From assembly GCF_049243985.1 (NCBI RefSeq), contig NC_135384.1, positions 16,302,501-16,366,500 of the forward strand: a DNA stretch of 64,000 nt. Direction: 5' to 3'. The DNA is from Paroedura picta. Lineage: Eukaryota; Chordata; Lepidosauria; Squamata; Gekkonidae. This document shows positions 11,445 to 23,130 of this stretch, piece after piece; positions within the stretch are counted from its first letter, which is position 1; every line of letters begins with the position of its first letter. Made by a program: the position numbers and the translations under genes. Under the pieces are notes generated by a model. The model was not told the DNA's origin and did not search any database. It was given only the letters and a program-made list of their open reading frames with translations.

Positions 11445-11872
11445 GAGCTTTGCAGCCTAGATAAGGACACCATACCTAAGAAGACATACAGCCACTCTAA
11501 AGCAACAGTACACAAGAACCAATCAAAAGATATATCGATCTGCAGTGAAAGTAATCGATTGAAAGGAGCTTCTTGGGAAAAAAACTGTACTGATATTGGA
11601 GCCCAGGAGGTACAACTGCTTCAAGATTCACCGATGTATACTTCAAGAGAAAGACTACAACTGCACTTTCTAAGCCAAAGGCCAACTGGACAGAACATAA
11701 GTCAATGGGAACAACAAGATGCAACAAGCCTCGATATGAGACCCCCTTAAGAAGCTTGGGGAACGGAAATAAGACACAGTGGTTGAAATTCTTTTCCTCA
11801 TTTCTTCTTTTTTCCGTAGCCATATAGGCAATATAACTAGTTAAGAAGTTAATCTGGGGTCTAAGATCTTCT

Positions 11873-14324
11873 GCCCCCTTCAAGGATCGCTGCCTTGTTG
11901 TGGCAAGGGGGCTTGCGTAGTTCAGTGAAGCTATGAGCTATGCCGTGCAGGGCCACCCACCTCATAGCTGAGAGCTCTGACAAAAGGTGATCCACTGGAG
12001 AAGGAAATGGCAAACCACTCCAGTATCTTTGCCATGAAAACTCTATGGACAGTTCCAATAGGCATAACGATATGACGCTGGAAGATGAGCCCCTCAGGTC
12101 GGAAGGTGTCCAATATGCTACTGGGGATGAGCAGACGGCTAGTACGAGTAGCGCCAGAATGAATGAAGCGGCTGGGCCAAAGCCGAAAGGACGCTCAGTT
12201 GTGGAAGTAACTGGTGGCGAAAAGACAGTCCGATGCTGTAAAGATTTTTATTCCATAGGAACCTGGAACGTCAGATCCATGAATCAAGGCAAGCTGGACG
12301 TGGTTAAACAAGAAATGACAAGACTGAACATCGACATTTTAGGAATCAGTGAACTAAAATGGACAGGAATGGGTGAATTTAATTCAGATGACCATCAGGT
12401 ATACTACTGTGGACAAGAATCTCGCAGAAGAAATGGAGTAGCCTTCATAATCAATAAGAGAGTAGGAAAAGCAGTCTTGGGATATAATCCCCAAAATGAC
12501 AGAATGATCTCAGTGCGAATCCAAGGCAAACCATTCAACATCACAGTGATCCAGGTCTACGCCCCAACCACTGCTGCTGAAGAGGATGAAGTTGATCAGT
12601 TCTATGAAGCCCTACAACACCTTCTAGAAGCAACGCCCAAAAATGATGTGCTTATCATCATGGGGGATTGGAATGCTAAAGTAGGAAGCCAAAAGATAAC
12701 CGGGATAACAGGCAAGTTTGGCCTTGGAGTACAAAAATGAAGCAGGGCACAGGCTGGTAGAATTTTGTCAAGAGAATGCAATGGTCATAGCAAACACTCT
12801 TTTCCAGCAACCCAAGAGACGACTCTACACATGGACATCACCAGACGGTCAACACAGAAACCAGATTGACTATGTGCTCTGCAGCCAAAGATGGAAAAGT
12901 TCTATCCAGTCAATAAAAACAAGACCAGGAGCTGATTGTGGTTCAGATCATGAGCTTCTTGTTGCAAAATTTAGGCTTAAATTGAAGAAAGTAGGGAAAA
13001 GCACTAGGCCACTCAGGTATGAACTAAATCATATCCCCGACGAATACACAGTGGAGGTGACAAATAGATTTAAGGAATTAGATCTGATAGAGTGCCTGAA
13101 GAACTATGGACGGAGGTTCGCAACATTGTACAAGAGGTAGCAACTAAAACCATCCCAAAGAAAAAGAAATGCAAGAAATCAAAATGGCTGTCTGAGGAAG
13201 CTTTACAAATAGCTAAGGAGAGAAGGGAAGTGAAAGGCAAGGAAGAAAGAGAAAGATACACCCAACTGAATGCAGAATTCCAGAGAAAAGCTAGAAGAGA
13301 TAAGAATGCCTTCTTAAATGAACAGTGCAAACAAATAGAAGAAAACAATAGAATCGGGAGGACCAGAGATCTTTTCAAGAAAATTGGAGATATGAAGAGA
13401 ACGTTTCATGCAAAGATGGGTATGATAAGGGACCAAAATGGTAGGGACCTCACAGAAGCAGAAGAGATTAAACAAAGGTGGCAAAATTATACAGAAGAAC
13501 TATACAAGAGCGAGCTTAACATCCCTGATGACCACAATGGGGTAGTTACTGACCTGGAGCCAGATATCCTGGAATGTGAAGTCAAATGGGCCTTAGGAAG
13601 TCTGAGTAACAATAAAGCTAGTGGTGGTGACAGCATTCCAGTTGAACTATTCAAAATCTTAAAGGATCATGGCATCCGGCCCGCTCAATTCCTGGCAAAT
13701 AGATGGGGAAGAAATGGAGATAGTGACATTTATTTTCCTGGGCTCCAAGATCACTGCAGATGGGGACTGCAGCAAAGAAATTAAAAGACGCTTGCTCCTG
13801 GGGAGGAAAGCTATGGCAAATCTAGACAGCATCCTAAAAAGCAGAGACATCACCCTGCCAACAAAAGTGCGTTTAGTCAAGGCTATGGTCTTCCCAGTTG
13901 CAATGTATGGCTGCGAAAGTTGGACCATAAGGAAGGCCGAGCGTCAAAGAATTGAGGCTTTTGAACTCTGGTGCTGGAGAAGACTCTTGCGAGTCCCTTG
14001 GACTGCAAGGCGAACAAACCGGTCAGTCCTAGAGGAGATCAGCCCTGACTGCTCTTTAGAAGGCCAGATCCTGAAGATGAAACTCAAATATTTTGGCCAC
14101 CTCATGAGAAGGAAGGACTCCCTGGAGAAGAGCCTAATGCTGGGAGCGATCGAGGGCAAAAGAAGAAGGGGACAACAGAGAATGAGGTGGCTGGATGGAG
14201 TCACTGAAGCAGTAGGTGCAAACTTAAATGGACTCCGGGGAATGGTAGAGGACAGGAAGGCCTGGAGGATCATTGTCCATGGGGTCGCGATTGGTCGGAC
14301 ACGACTTCGCACATAACAACAACA
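11873..14324 (+). mobile_element. BovB (RTE clade) LINE, internally deleted
   Basis: The element is flanked by a 10-bp target duplication, AAGATCTTCT (11,863-11,872 and 14,325-14,334). Its leader has the BovB-typical GGAGAAGGAAATGGCAAACC. Coding begins with an AP endonuclease: GTWNVRSMNQGKLDVV, ISELKWTGMG, VQVYAPTT, GDWNAKVGS, GSDHELLVAK. The frame shifts near 12,735 and again near 13,095. Near 13,670 the sequence jumps from NNKASGGDSIPVELFKILK to MASGPLNSWQIDG, so about 200 codons are missing, including the YADD palm core. The C-terminal part (FLGSKITADGDC, RRLLRVPWTARR, KLKYFGHLMRR) ends at 14,316. It ends in ACAACAACAA. It cannot move itself. Confidence 0.93.
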
Positions 14325-14334
14325 AAGATCTTCT

Positions 14335-15239
14335 AAGTAAGCTGAATTTGTATTATCAAATCTAACTTCGTAGTGTCTACCAGCCCAAAATTAAAGCTTA
14401 ATTAAAAGGAGACACTTAATGGAATGGGTTTATACTACCATGTAAGTGTGGGGTCTTAGATTTCCTATGTTAGCTGAATTTGAATTATTTAACATATCTC
14501 TGTAGTGACTCTCAGCTCAAACTTAAAGCATAACTAAAAGGAGGCACCTAACTGAGGACGTGTAAATGTAACTAACGAAGACTTTATTTTACTAACTAAT
14601 GAAGACTCTATTTTATCATTTTTGGTATCAATAATGTACACTTATATAACTTAACAACCTTAACAACCTATATATATATATTTTTCTTTTTCTTTCAGTA
14701 CAACTAAGTAGGCTTTTATTTTTTCCTTTTTTCTTTTCCCTAGTGGAAATGTGGATGGCTCTAAGACCACGCTAAGTATAAATTGTTTATGATTGTTAAA
14801 ATTGTTAAAAACTATGCAAACAAATGCTGAAACGATGGTAACAAAGTAGACTTCTCTTTTTAAATGTGGTGGAAACGTGAAAAAGTTTATAAGCTTTGGG
14901 TGAAAGTCCATAATATTGTAGCCATGTGGAGTCTTATAATCTTAAATGAAGAGAAGAGGGTTTTCAAGAACAATGGGGCCCTTATATGATTTACCTAAAA
15001 GGGAATTGAAACGGGGTATCAAGTGTATCAAACAAAGAGCATAATCCTTTTCTTTCTGAATCAATAATGTAGATCACTTGCATTGTATTCTTTAAATATT
15101 TTAAAAGGGGATTGAAACGGGGAACTAAATGTATCAAATGAAGAGCATAACCTTTTTTCTTCTGTACTAACAATGTAGAATGCCTGTATTTCATTATCTT
15201 TAATCCTGGAAAATAAAAATAAAAATCTTATTAAAAAAA
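14335..15239 (+). mobile_element. 3' part of the L1-like element
   Basis: This is the AT-rich continuation of the element after the BovB insertion, built from two pairs of ~80 bp direct repeats and ending in A-rich sequence. No open frame is supported. Confidence 0.6.
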
Positions 15240-15252
15240 AGAACTAGCTATT

Positions 15253-16780
15253 TATACAGTCCAATCCCTTGCAGACTACACTAAATGCATTGGGTTGGAA
15301 TCCAGCCAGTGCATCCCCTTCACCTGCCATAGAAGGCCTGCTGATCATAGGCCGAGTTTTTTGTCCAGGCAGGTCCAATGATCACCACAACCTGGGCTGA
15401 TTCTGCATTTACTTTGTTTTTTCCATTGTGGATCCTGCTGATTTCAGATCAATTTGAACTCGGGTCTTCCTCTATTCCCCCCCCCCAATTGAAAAAGAAA
15501 GTGTTCTGCACTCGATTGTACAAGCTCAGAACGGGGGGGGGGGGAAGAGAGAGAGAGAGAGAGACTCAGCAGAAGTCTCCTTTTCTTGAATGGAGGAGTA
15601 TTGAAGACAGCAAAGGAGGGGGAAAACCCAAAAAGCTAATCTCTGCTGAGAGAAGTTAGGGCTTTTGGAGTGAAATCACTTTAAGGGAAGCCTTGCAACC
15701 AGGTACCAGGAAAAACTTGAACTGATGCCCTAGCTAACCAGGGAAGACTTTTTTGCAACAGCATTGGAGGCATGAGGCAGAATTATGTCACGAGGAGCAG
15801 AGATCTGCACTCATCCTGATGCCAGTTTTTCAAATAATGAGGCTTATATCAACTCCAGGATAATGTGGGGGAAAGGTAGGGTCACCACAAATTAATCATG
15901 CTTACTGCAGAGGGAAAGCGCCCAAAATCAAAATGCAAATCAAATTCAGTGTAGATGGGAGGGATTCATTGAAACTGAGACTGGGTAGAAAGCCCCGTAC
16001 AGACTACACCCTGGTGTTTTGAGGTGGCAAAGGAATTACCGCTGTTATCCAGCAGAAAAGCTGGTTGGATCTACCAGGTAACTCTGCTTAAGAATATACC
16101 ATTAATAATTCCACGGTAATATTTTTAATTGCCCTAACCTCCATAGCCCAGGTTACTTGATTTTGTCAGATTTTGTGACGCTTACAATTTAAGAATGAGA
16201 ATATGAAAAGATCATGGTCAATGGGTAGGAGGAACAGGAACAAAGGATATGAAAAACACCCAAGTAATACCATCAGTTATCAAGACTTCTTAAAATTCAC
16301 AGAGTGGTTTGGTGATTCTGAGCAGATGTAGAGATCACCATGGGCAATGAACAGACTTCCTTGAAGCTGAGGATGAAGACTGTGGGCGGACGTTAAAAAT
16401 GTTTCTTGTTTGTCTGTTTGTGACATCTGAGGGAAGAGACATGAAAGAATGAGGTGACAATGAGTTGTGACAACACCCTGAGGTGTTGGAATGGACTGTC
16501 ACTTCAAACTGCAAATGGTGGGTACCAGGTTTGAATGTATCCTTGCTGTGAGACCTCCATTCAAATAGAAAATTTGGCCCCCAAGGAGAATGGTTCTATG
16601 GTTGGGCTGGTTTTCTGAATGCAGGGAATTTTTAAGATAAGGAAAAGAGCTGCAATACATGGTGCTCCTGAATCTTCCCCTGCAGTTTGAAATAGAACAG
16701 TCCAGTATATCATCTCGGAATTCTTTTCCTTCATCCTCCTGCACGGATTTACTTATGTACTTCATTTCCTATCATGGAGC
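15253..16780. other. Unit 3 spacer after the insertions
   Basis: This is collinear with 4,090-5,650. It contains the unclassified dispersed repeat (15,391-16,015) with a short G-run/GA tract, then the unassigned conserved segment. Confidence 0.65.
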
Positions 16781-16781
16781 A

Positions 16782-16934
16782 AAGGTGAAGGTGAAGGAGA
16801 AGGTGACGGTGAAGAAGATGAAGAAGAGAGTGACCGATCTCTCTCAAGTTATAAATATTTCCATAATCTGTAATAAAGTTTAAGTGTTGCTTTTGTTAAA
16901 CATGTGATTAAAAACACACCTCTGATACAAATTG
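16782..16934 (+). repeat. Second copy of the gene 3' end, unit 3
   Basis: Equivalent to 5,651-5,818: an acidic GAA/GAG-rich stretch, the AAGAGAGTGACCGATCTCTC segment, and AATAAAGTTTAAGTG. Confidence 0.78.
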
Positions 16935-17070
16935 TCCCCACCACAGGCACCCTGTGGGGTAGGTGAGGCTGAGAGAGCCCTGATATTACTACGCGGGGAG
17001 TGCAGAATCAAACCCAGCTCACAAAATTAGACGTCCGCACTCCTAACAACAACACCAAGCTGTTGGACGT
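16935..17070 (-). mobile_element. tRNA-derived SINE fragment, unit 3
   Basis: This is the head region only of the minus-strand SINE seen at 5,820-6,155. It lacks the central duplicated part. Confidence 0.6.
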
Positions 17071-17325
17071 GGGGCTGGGGGTTCACACCCTAACAAGTTC
17101 ATGGAGACATCCTACTCTTGTTTGGGATAGATATAAACAAAAAGCACCCCTCTAAGCCAAAAGAGAATCGTAATCCAGAAGACTTGAGAGAGCAACAGGA
17201 GAAATGCAAGTCTGAATTTAAAATGAACTCGTCAGTATGTATATTAGTCTTACTCATGATGGATATGGTTATTCTTTATTCATTTAATTCAATTAAGCGA
17301 TGCTCTACAAGACCTTTCAGTGGGG

Positions 17326-17512
17326 TTGCCAATTGTGGGTTGGGAGGCACCTGGAGATTTTGGTGGTGGTGATAGATGTGGGTGAGATTTAGGATGGGGA
17401 GGGACCAAAGTGGAGGATAATGCAACGGAATACACCTTTTAAAGCAGTCGTGTCATCCAGGAGCACCGAACTCTGTCGTCTGGAGATGAGGTGTAAATCC
17501 AGGGAATTCCCA
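17326..17512 (+). mobile_element. Fold-back MITE-like repeat, unit 3
   Basis: Same element as 6,408-6,605. It is followed at 17,517-17,612 by the mariner-type MITE fragment. Confidence 0.6.
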
Positions 17513-17624
17513 CCCTCGGCTTATATGCGAGTCAATAAGTTTACCCAGATTTGGTGGTAAAATTAGGTGCCTTGGCTAATATGCGGGTCAGCTTATATGC
17601 GAGTATATACGGTGCTCATAGTAT

Positions 17625-18325
17625 CTTTTAGTCTCTACAACATCAAATGACTATATTGACTCTGTCGCTTAAATGGAACTACTCACCCAAAATCTATGCT
17701 GTATCTAGTAGATACAGAGAAAACCTTCATTAAATATCAATAACATGATGTACGGATCGTTTATACCCCACCAAGAATGCCAGAAATGGTATTGACATCC
17801 TCATTCAGTTGGTGGAGATGATAAAAAGCCTGTTGATATTTTTATCTATATTCGATCGGTTTGGTCAAAATGTTTGGTAAGAAATACATCAGACTCTAAC
17901 AGAAATTATTCCTTCTGAGATCACATGTAATCCAGTTACAGTTCTGTTAGGCTATCTTAATATGTTAGAAACAGTAAGGAAAGTATAAGGAATTTGCCAA
18001 TAGCAGCTACAATTTGAGTAGCAGAATATTGGAAACAGAAGGTACTACTAATTATAGAGGAATGGCTCTGTGTAAAATATGTAGCTGGAGAAAACAGATA
18101 GTGGACCAAGCTGGGATGTTAAACAACTTATTCCGTATATATTTTGTTATGAGATGTTATCTTTTAATTGTCCTGGATCGACATTAAAATCCATAAATTT
18201 GTAAGGAAGAGGTTCATTTTGGCCCATATGGATATGCTGTACATTGTATGACTATTATACATAGAACAACATTAGTATTATACTATTATGACAGTAAATT
18301 GAAAACATTTCAAAGGTTGTATCCT
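17625..18325 (+). repeat. Conserved AT-rich upstream block, unit 4
   Basis: Unit 4 version of the block at 1,375-2,062. It is closely matched and has no intact open frame. Confidence 0.7.
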
Positions 18326-18327
18326 CT

Positions 18328-18438
18328 GGGCATGGAATTCGGGTCACTGTGGGGGCCAAGTGTTTCCTGCACTGTGCAGGGGATTGGACGAGGTGACCCT
18401 GGAGACCCCTTTCAGCACCATGATTCTATGATTCTGTA
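18328..18438 (+). mobile_element. CR1 LINE 3' end, unit 4
   Basis: CR1 terminus at the shared position, ending ATTCTATGATTCTG. Confidence 0.82.
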
Positions 18439-18640
18439 ACTGTAGCCAATACCCACCTGCTTTCAGTGTCTCAAGCCCCTCAGTCCTTGCCTTTCATGCA
18501 AAGCCTTCATTGTTGCCATAGGGATAGAGAGGCTATGAGGCTGAGTATCCTGCTAAATGATATCAAAACCGTCTTCAGACTTACATAAGGCTTGCCCACA
18601 GTGGTTGCTGTGCAGTCTGCAAAGACCTGCTCGATGGCAT

Positions 18641-19915
18641 ATGACTTATGCCAACGTCTTCCTTTGGATATTACTGGTGCCTCTTATGGGGCTGCGAGCA
18701 GCTAGTCCGTCCTATTGGAAACGCTCCATTCCAGACTCTCAGACGAATGTTCTGGAGCCCAAAGGCTCCATGGTAGTCGATAGCGAAGACAGTGACTTGA
18801 CTACCCTCCCGAATGGTGAAAACTCAGTGCTAGTACTGAAGAAGTTCCCTGGGTCACAGATATTGACTCAAGAAGAGCTGCTCAGACCGCTCCTACAGGG
18901 AACTAATCTTGCAGGAGACATCTTGGTGGGTTACTCAGATCCCTCGTTGAAAGAGTCCTCACCTCAGGAGACTTCTGTTTCTCCCCCTTCGGGCTCCTTG
19001 CCACATCAAGATTACAACATTCAGGGTGAGGGCGAAGCGTTTGAAAATGAGCTGAACGACAAGTTGACCGACCTCATCCCAACAAGCACAACAAAGGTGG
19101 AGAAGCCTTCAGTCAGGCTAGCAAACGAGGGGAATCCAGCATCTGCATATAAAAACAAGATCCTCTTTGTTATTACAGTGACCACCATAATCCTAATGAT
19201 CGTTGCTGTTATCTGCCTAATTGAGGTCTGGTCTCAGCGTTCTGCAGTGAAGAAGGGGAGCTTTCTGGGCAAAGAAAAGGAACCCCTGCCAGATGAAGAG
19301 CTTCCTAGAACACCCTCTCTATTGAGTGAAAAGCCTTTTTGGATCAGATATATATATTATAATCAGGATGACAATAACACACTGGATGACGAAGAATCCT
19401 TGGAGGAAGTGGATGTGACCAGTTGGTGAATGGGAATCCCACCCTTACGAGAGCCCACCATTGAAAAAATATTATTTGAACCAATGATGGTACAACGGAT
19501 TCCCCCTGTCACTCCACCTGCAATACCAGCAGAACTTGATCCTCCTCCTGCTCCTCCTCCTCCATCATCACCACCACCACCTGCTTCAAAACCACCACCA
19601 CCTGTTCCTTAACCACAACCACCACCTGGTCCTGAACGACCACTACCTGCTTCTGAACCACAACCACCTGCGCCTGAGCCACCACCACCACCACCTTCTA
19701 CTCCTTCAGATAAGTCCAATGAGAACAAAAGTTCAGAAAAAACAGAGGCCATCAGTCCAAAAGCAGCATCTTCAGCGGCAGATGAAGACATAGAGAGCTC
19801 TGCTGAGAAACTGGTGAGCCCCCCTTCAACAGGACTTATGAGTGGAGGACCAGAAAGTGGAGAGGGGGATGATGAAGGTGAAGGCGAAGGTGAAGGTGAA
19901 GAAGAGAGTGACTGA
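18641..19915 (+). pseudogene. Membrane-protein gene copy D (best preserved, still broken)
   Basis: From the signal-peptide ATG at 18,641 the frame is open for 262 codons, the longest of the five copies. Layout: signal peptide about residues 1-20 (FLWILLVPLMGLRA); acidic, Ser/Pro-rich ectodomain about 21-172 with no cysteines; one membrane span about 173-198; cytoplasmic part with KKGSFLGKEKEPLP and WIRYIYYNQDD; then a stop directly after SW. Beyond it the same frame continues through a polyproline stretch (PPLREPTIEKIL, IPPVTPP) to the stop shared by all copies, then a Ser/Glu-rich acidic ending at the TGA at 19,913-19,915. AATAAA is at 19,950. The family is unrecognised. The apparent lack of introns could mean retrocopy origin, or exons may have been missed. 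Confidence 0.8.
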
Positions 19916-21860
19916 TCTCTCTCATGTTATGAATATTTACCAAAACTGTAATAAAGTTTTAGTGTTGCATCTATTAAACATGTGATTAAAAACACCCCTC
20001 TGACATAAAGTGTTTTGATTGGGTTTGATCAAAAATCTGCAGTAAAGTTTCCATCTCTAGAAAGAGCAGTCATTATTTTTAGATTTCTTTATTAATATTA
20101 AACTGTTTAACTTGCCCTTCCCTATGGGCTCTTATCTAACAAGAATGCTCCTGTCTTCTGAGCGTTTCAAAGTGAAGTGAAAAAATAGATGAGCTTTTGG
20201 TGAGGACGGTATATAAATGGATTGAAGAGCTTCTTGCTGCCTATTCTGTACAATCAATTTTTTATAATCGAGTAAGGTTTAGCTGTTTAGTTATCTAGAA
20301 AAGCCATGAACTAACTGTGGAATTGAGTGATCAGAACTAGCTATTTATACAGTCCAATCCCTTGCAGACTACACTAAACGCATTGGGTTGGAATCCAGCC
20401 AGTGCATCCCCTTCACCTGCCATAGAAGGCCTGCTGATCATAGGCCCAGTCGTTTGTCCAGGCAGGTCCAATGATCACCACAACCTGGGCTGATTCTGCA
20501 TTTACTTTGTTTTTTCCATTGTGGATCCTGCTGATTTCAGATCAATTGGAACTCGGGTCTTCCTCTATCCCCCCCCCCAATTGAAACAGAAAGTGTTCTG
20601 CACTCGATTGTAGAAGCTCAGAAGGGGGGGGGGGAAGAGAGAGAGACTCAGCAGAAGTCTCCTTTTCTTGAATGGAGGAGTATTGAAGACAGCAAAGGAG
20701 GGGGGAAAACCAAAAAGCTAATCTCTGCTGAGAGAAGTTAGGGCTTTTGGAGTGCAATCACTTTAAGGGAAGCCTTGCAACCAGGTACCAGGAAAACTGT
20801 GAACTGACCCCCTAGCTAACGAGGGAAGACTTTTTTGCAACAGCATTGGAGGAATCAGACAGAATTATGTCACAAAGAGCAGAGATCTGCACTCATCCTG
20901 ATGCCAGTTTTTCTAATATTGAGGCTTATATCCACTCCAGGATAATGTGGGGGAAAGTTAGGGTCACCACAAATTAATCATGCTTACTGCAGAGGGGATA
21001 TTTAAAGCGCCCAAAATCAAAATGCAAATCGAATTCAGTGTAGATGGGAAGGATTAATTGAAACTGGGACTGGGTGGAAAGCCCCGTGCAGACTACACCC
21101 TGGTGTTTTGGGGTGGCAAAGGGATTACCGCTGTTATCCAGCAGAAAAGCTGGTTGGATCTACCGGGTAACTCTGCTTAAGAATCTACCATTAATAATTC
21201 CATGGTAATATTTTAAATTGCCCTAACCCCCATAGCCCAGGTTACTTGATTTTGTCAGATTTTGCGAAGCATACAATTTAAGGATGAGAATATGAAAAGA
21301 TCATGGTCAATGGGTAGGAGGAACAGGAACAAAGGATATGAAAAACACCCAAGTAATACCATCAGTTATCAAGACTTCTTAAAATTCACAGAGTGGTTTG
21401 GTGATTCTGAGCAGATGTAGAGATCACCATGGGCAATGAACAGACTTCCTTGAAGCTGAGGATGAAGACTGTGGGCAGACGTTAAGAATGTTTCTTGTTT
21501 GTCTGTTTGTGACATCTGAGGGAAGAGACATGAAAGAATGAGGTGACAATGAGTTAGAACCCTGAGGTGGTGGAATGGACTGTGCCACTTCAAACTGCAA
21601 ATGGTGGGATCCAGGTTTGAATGTTTCCTTGCTGTTTCCATTCAAATAGAAAATTTGGCCTCCAAGAAGAACGGTTCTATGGTTGGGCTGCTTTTCTGAA
21701 TGCAGGGAATTTTTAAGATAAGGGAAAGGGCTGCAATACATGGTGCTCCTGAATCTTCCCCTGCAGTTTGAAATAGAACAGTCCAGTATACCATCTCGGC
21801 ATTCTTTTGCTTCATCCTCCTGCACGGATTTACTTATGTACTTCATTACCTATCATGGAG
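19916..21860. other. Unit 4 spacer
   Basis: Collinear with 3,641-5,650. It includes the unclassified dispersed repeat at 20,483-21,114 with a short GA tract. The minus-strand open frames at 21,369-21,846 overlap those of unit 2 but show no domain. Confidence 0.6.
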
Positions 21861-21861
21861 C

Positions 21862-22019
21862 AAAGTTGAAGGTGAAGGAGAAGGAGAAGGGGACAGTGAA
21901 GAAGATGAAGAAGAGAGTGACCGATCTCCCTCAAGTTATGAATATTTACATAATCTGTAATAAAGTGTAAGTGTTGCATTTATTAAACATGTGATTAAAA
22001 ACACACCTCTGATATAAAT
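21862..22019 (+). repeat. Second copy of the gene 3' end, unit 4
   Basis: Acidic-tail coding and AATAAAGTGTAAGTGTTGC flank, as at 5,651-5,818. Confidence 0.78.
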
Positions 22020-22292
22020 TGTCCCCACACCAGACACCCTGTGGGGTAGGTGAGGCTGAGAGAGCCCTGATATTACTGAAGGAGAAGAGTTGGTTCTTAC
22101 ATGACACTTTTCTCTCCCTGAAGGAGTCTCAAAGCAGCTTCCAATCACCATCCCTCTCCTCTCACCACCACAGGCACCCTGTGGGTTTGGTGAGGCTGAG
22201 AGAGCCTTGAAATTACTGCTTGTGGAGCACAGATTCAAACCTGGCTCACCAGATTAGAAGTCCTCTCTCCTAACCATTACACCAAGCTGTTG
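22020..22292 (-). mobile_element. tRNA-derived SINE, unit 4
   Basis: Minus strand: AATGGTTAGGAGAGAGG head, GGTTTGAATCTGTG B-box-like region, and an end with AACCAACTCTTCTCC. Same family as 53,009-53,290. Confidence 0.68.
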
Positions 22293-22555
22293 GAGGTGGG
22301 GCTGGGCGTTCACACCCCAACAAGTTCATGGAGGCATTCTACTCTTGTTTGGGATAAAGATAAACAAAAAGCACCTCTCTAAGCCAAAAGAGAATCGTAA
22401 TCCAGAAGCCTTGACAGAGGAACAGGAGAAATGCAAGTCTCAATTCAAAATGAACTAGTCAGTATGTATATTAGTCTTATGTTGGATATGGTCATTTTTA
22501 ATTCATTTAAGGCTTGGCTGGATAATTAAACGATGTTATACCTGAGCTTTCAGTG

Positions 22556-22745
22556 GGGTTGTCAACTGTGGGTTGGGAGGCACCTGGAGACTTTGGTGGT
22601 GGAGATGGATGTGGGTGGGATTTAGGGTGGGGAGGGACCTAAGTGGAGGATAATGCAACGGAATCCACTTTCTAAAGCAGCCATGTCATCCAGGAGCACC
22701 GATCTCTGCCACCTGGAGATGAGGCGTAAAACCAGGGGATTCCCA
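22556..22745 (+). mobile_element. Fold-back MITE-like repeat, unit 4
   Basis: Same element as 6,408-6,605, beginning GGGGTTGTCAACTGTGG. The mariner-type MITE fragment follows at 22,748-22,832. Confidence 0.6.
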
Positions 22746-22844
22746 CCCTCGGCTTATATGCGAATCAATAAGTTTGCCCAGATTTTGTGCCTCGGCTTAT
22801 ATGCGGGTCGGGTTATATGCGAGTATATATGGTGCTCATAGTAT

Positions 22845-23130
22845 CCTTTAGTCTCTACAACATCAAGTGACTATATTGGCTCTATCGCTTAAATGGAACT
22901 ACTCACCCCAAATCTATGTTGTATCTTATAGATACAGAGAAATACTTCATTAAATACCAATAAGATGATGTACGGATGGTTTATAACCCACCAAGAGTGC
23001 CATAAATGGTATTGACATCCTCATTCAGTTGGTGGAGAAGCTTGTTGATATTTTTATCTATATTCGATCAGTTAGGTCAAAATGTTTGGTAAGAAATACA
23101 TCAGATGCTAACAGAAATACATCAGATTCT
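22845..23130 (+). repeat. Truncated AT-rich upstream block, unit 5
   Basis: The first ~280 bp of the block are present. A deletion then joins it directly to the cytoplasmic part of the gene copy, removing the CR1 piece, signal peptide, ectodomain and membrane span. Confidence 0.7.

Larger units (their letters stand above)
10295..15239 (+). mobile_element. L1-like non-autonomous retroelement containing a nested BovB
   Basis: The element is flanked by a 13-bp target duplication, AGAACTAGCTATT, at 10,282-10,294 and 15,240-15,252. Units 2 and 4 show the uninterrupted site. It ends in AATAAAAATAAAAATC and a poly(A) run. About 920 bp of 5' leader precede a 76-codon Lys/Glu-rich open frame (11,214-11,444). 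No endonuclease or reverse transcriptase of its own was seen. The part after the BovB contains two directly repeated segments, each about 80 bp (14,341-14,425 with 14,472-14,555; 14,990-15,060 with 15,100-15,170). A poly(A) tail, long target duplication and no RT fit an internally deleted L1 derivative. The family name is an inference. Confidence 0.75.
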
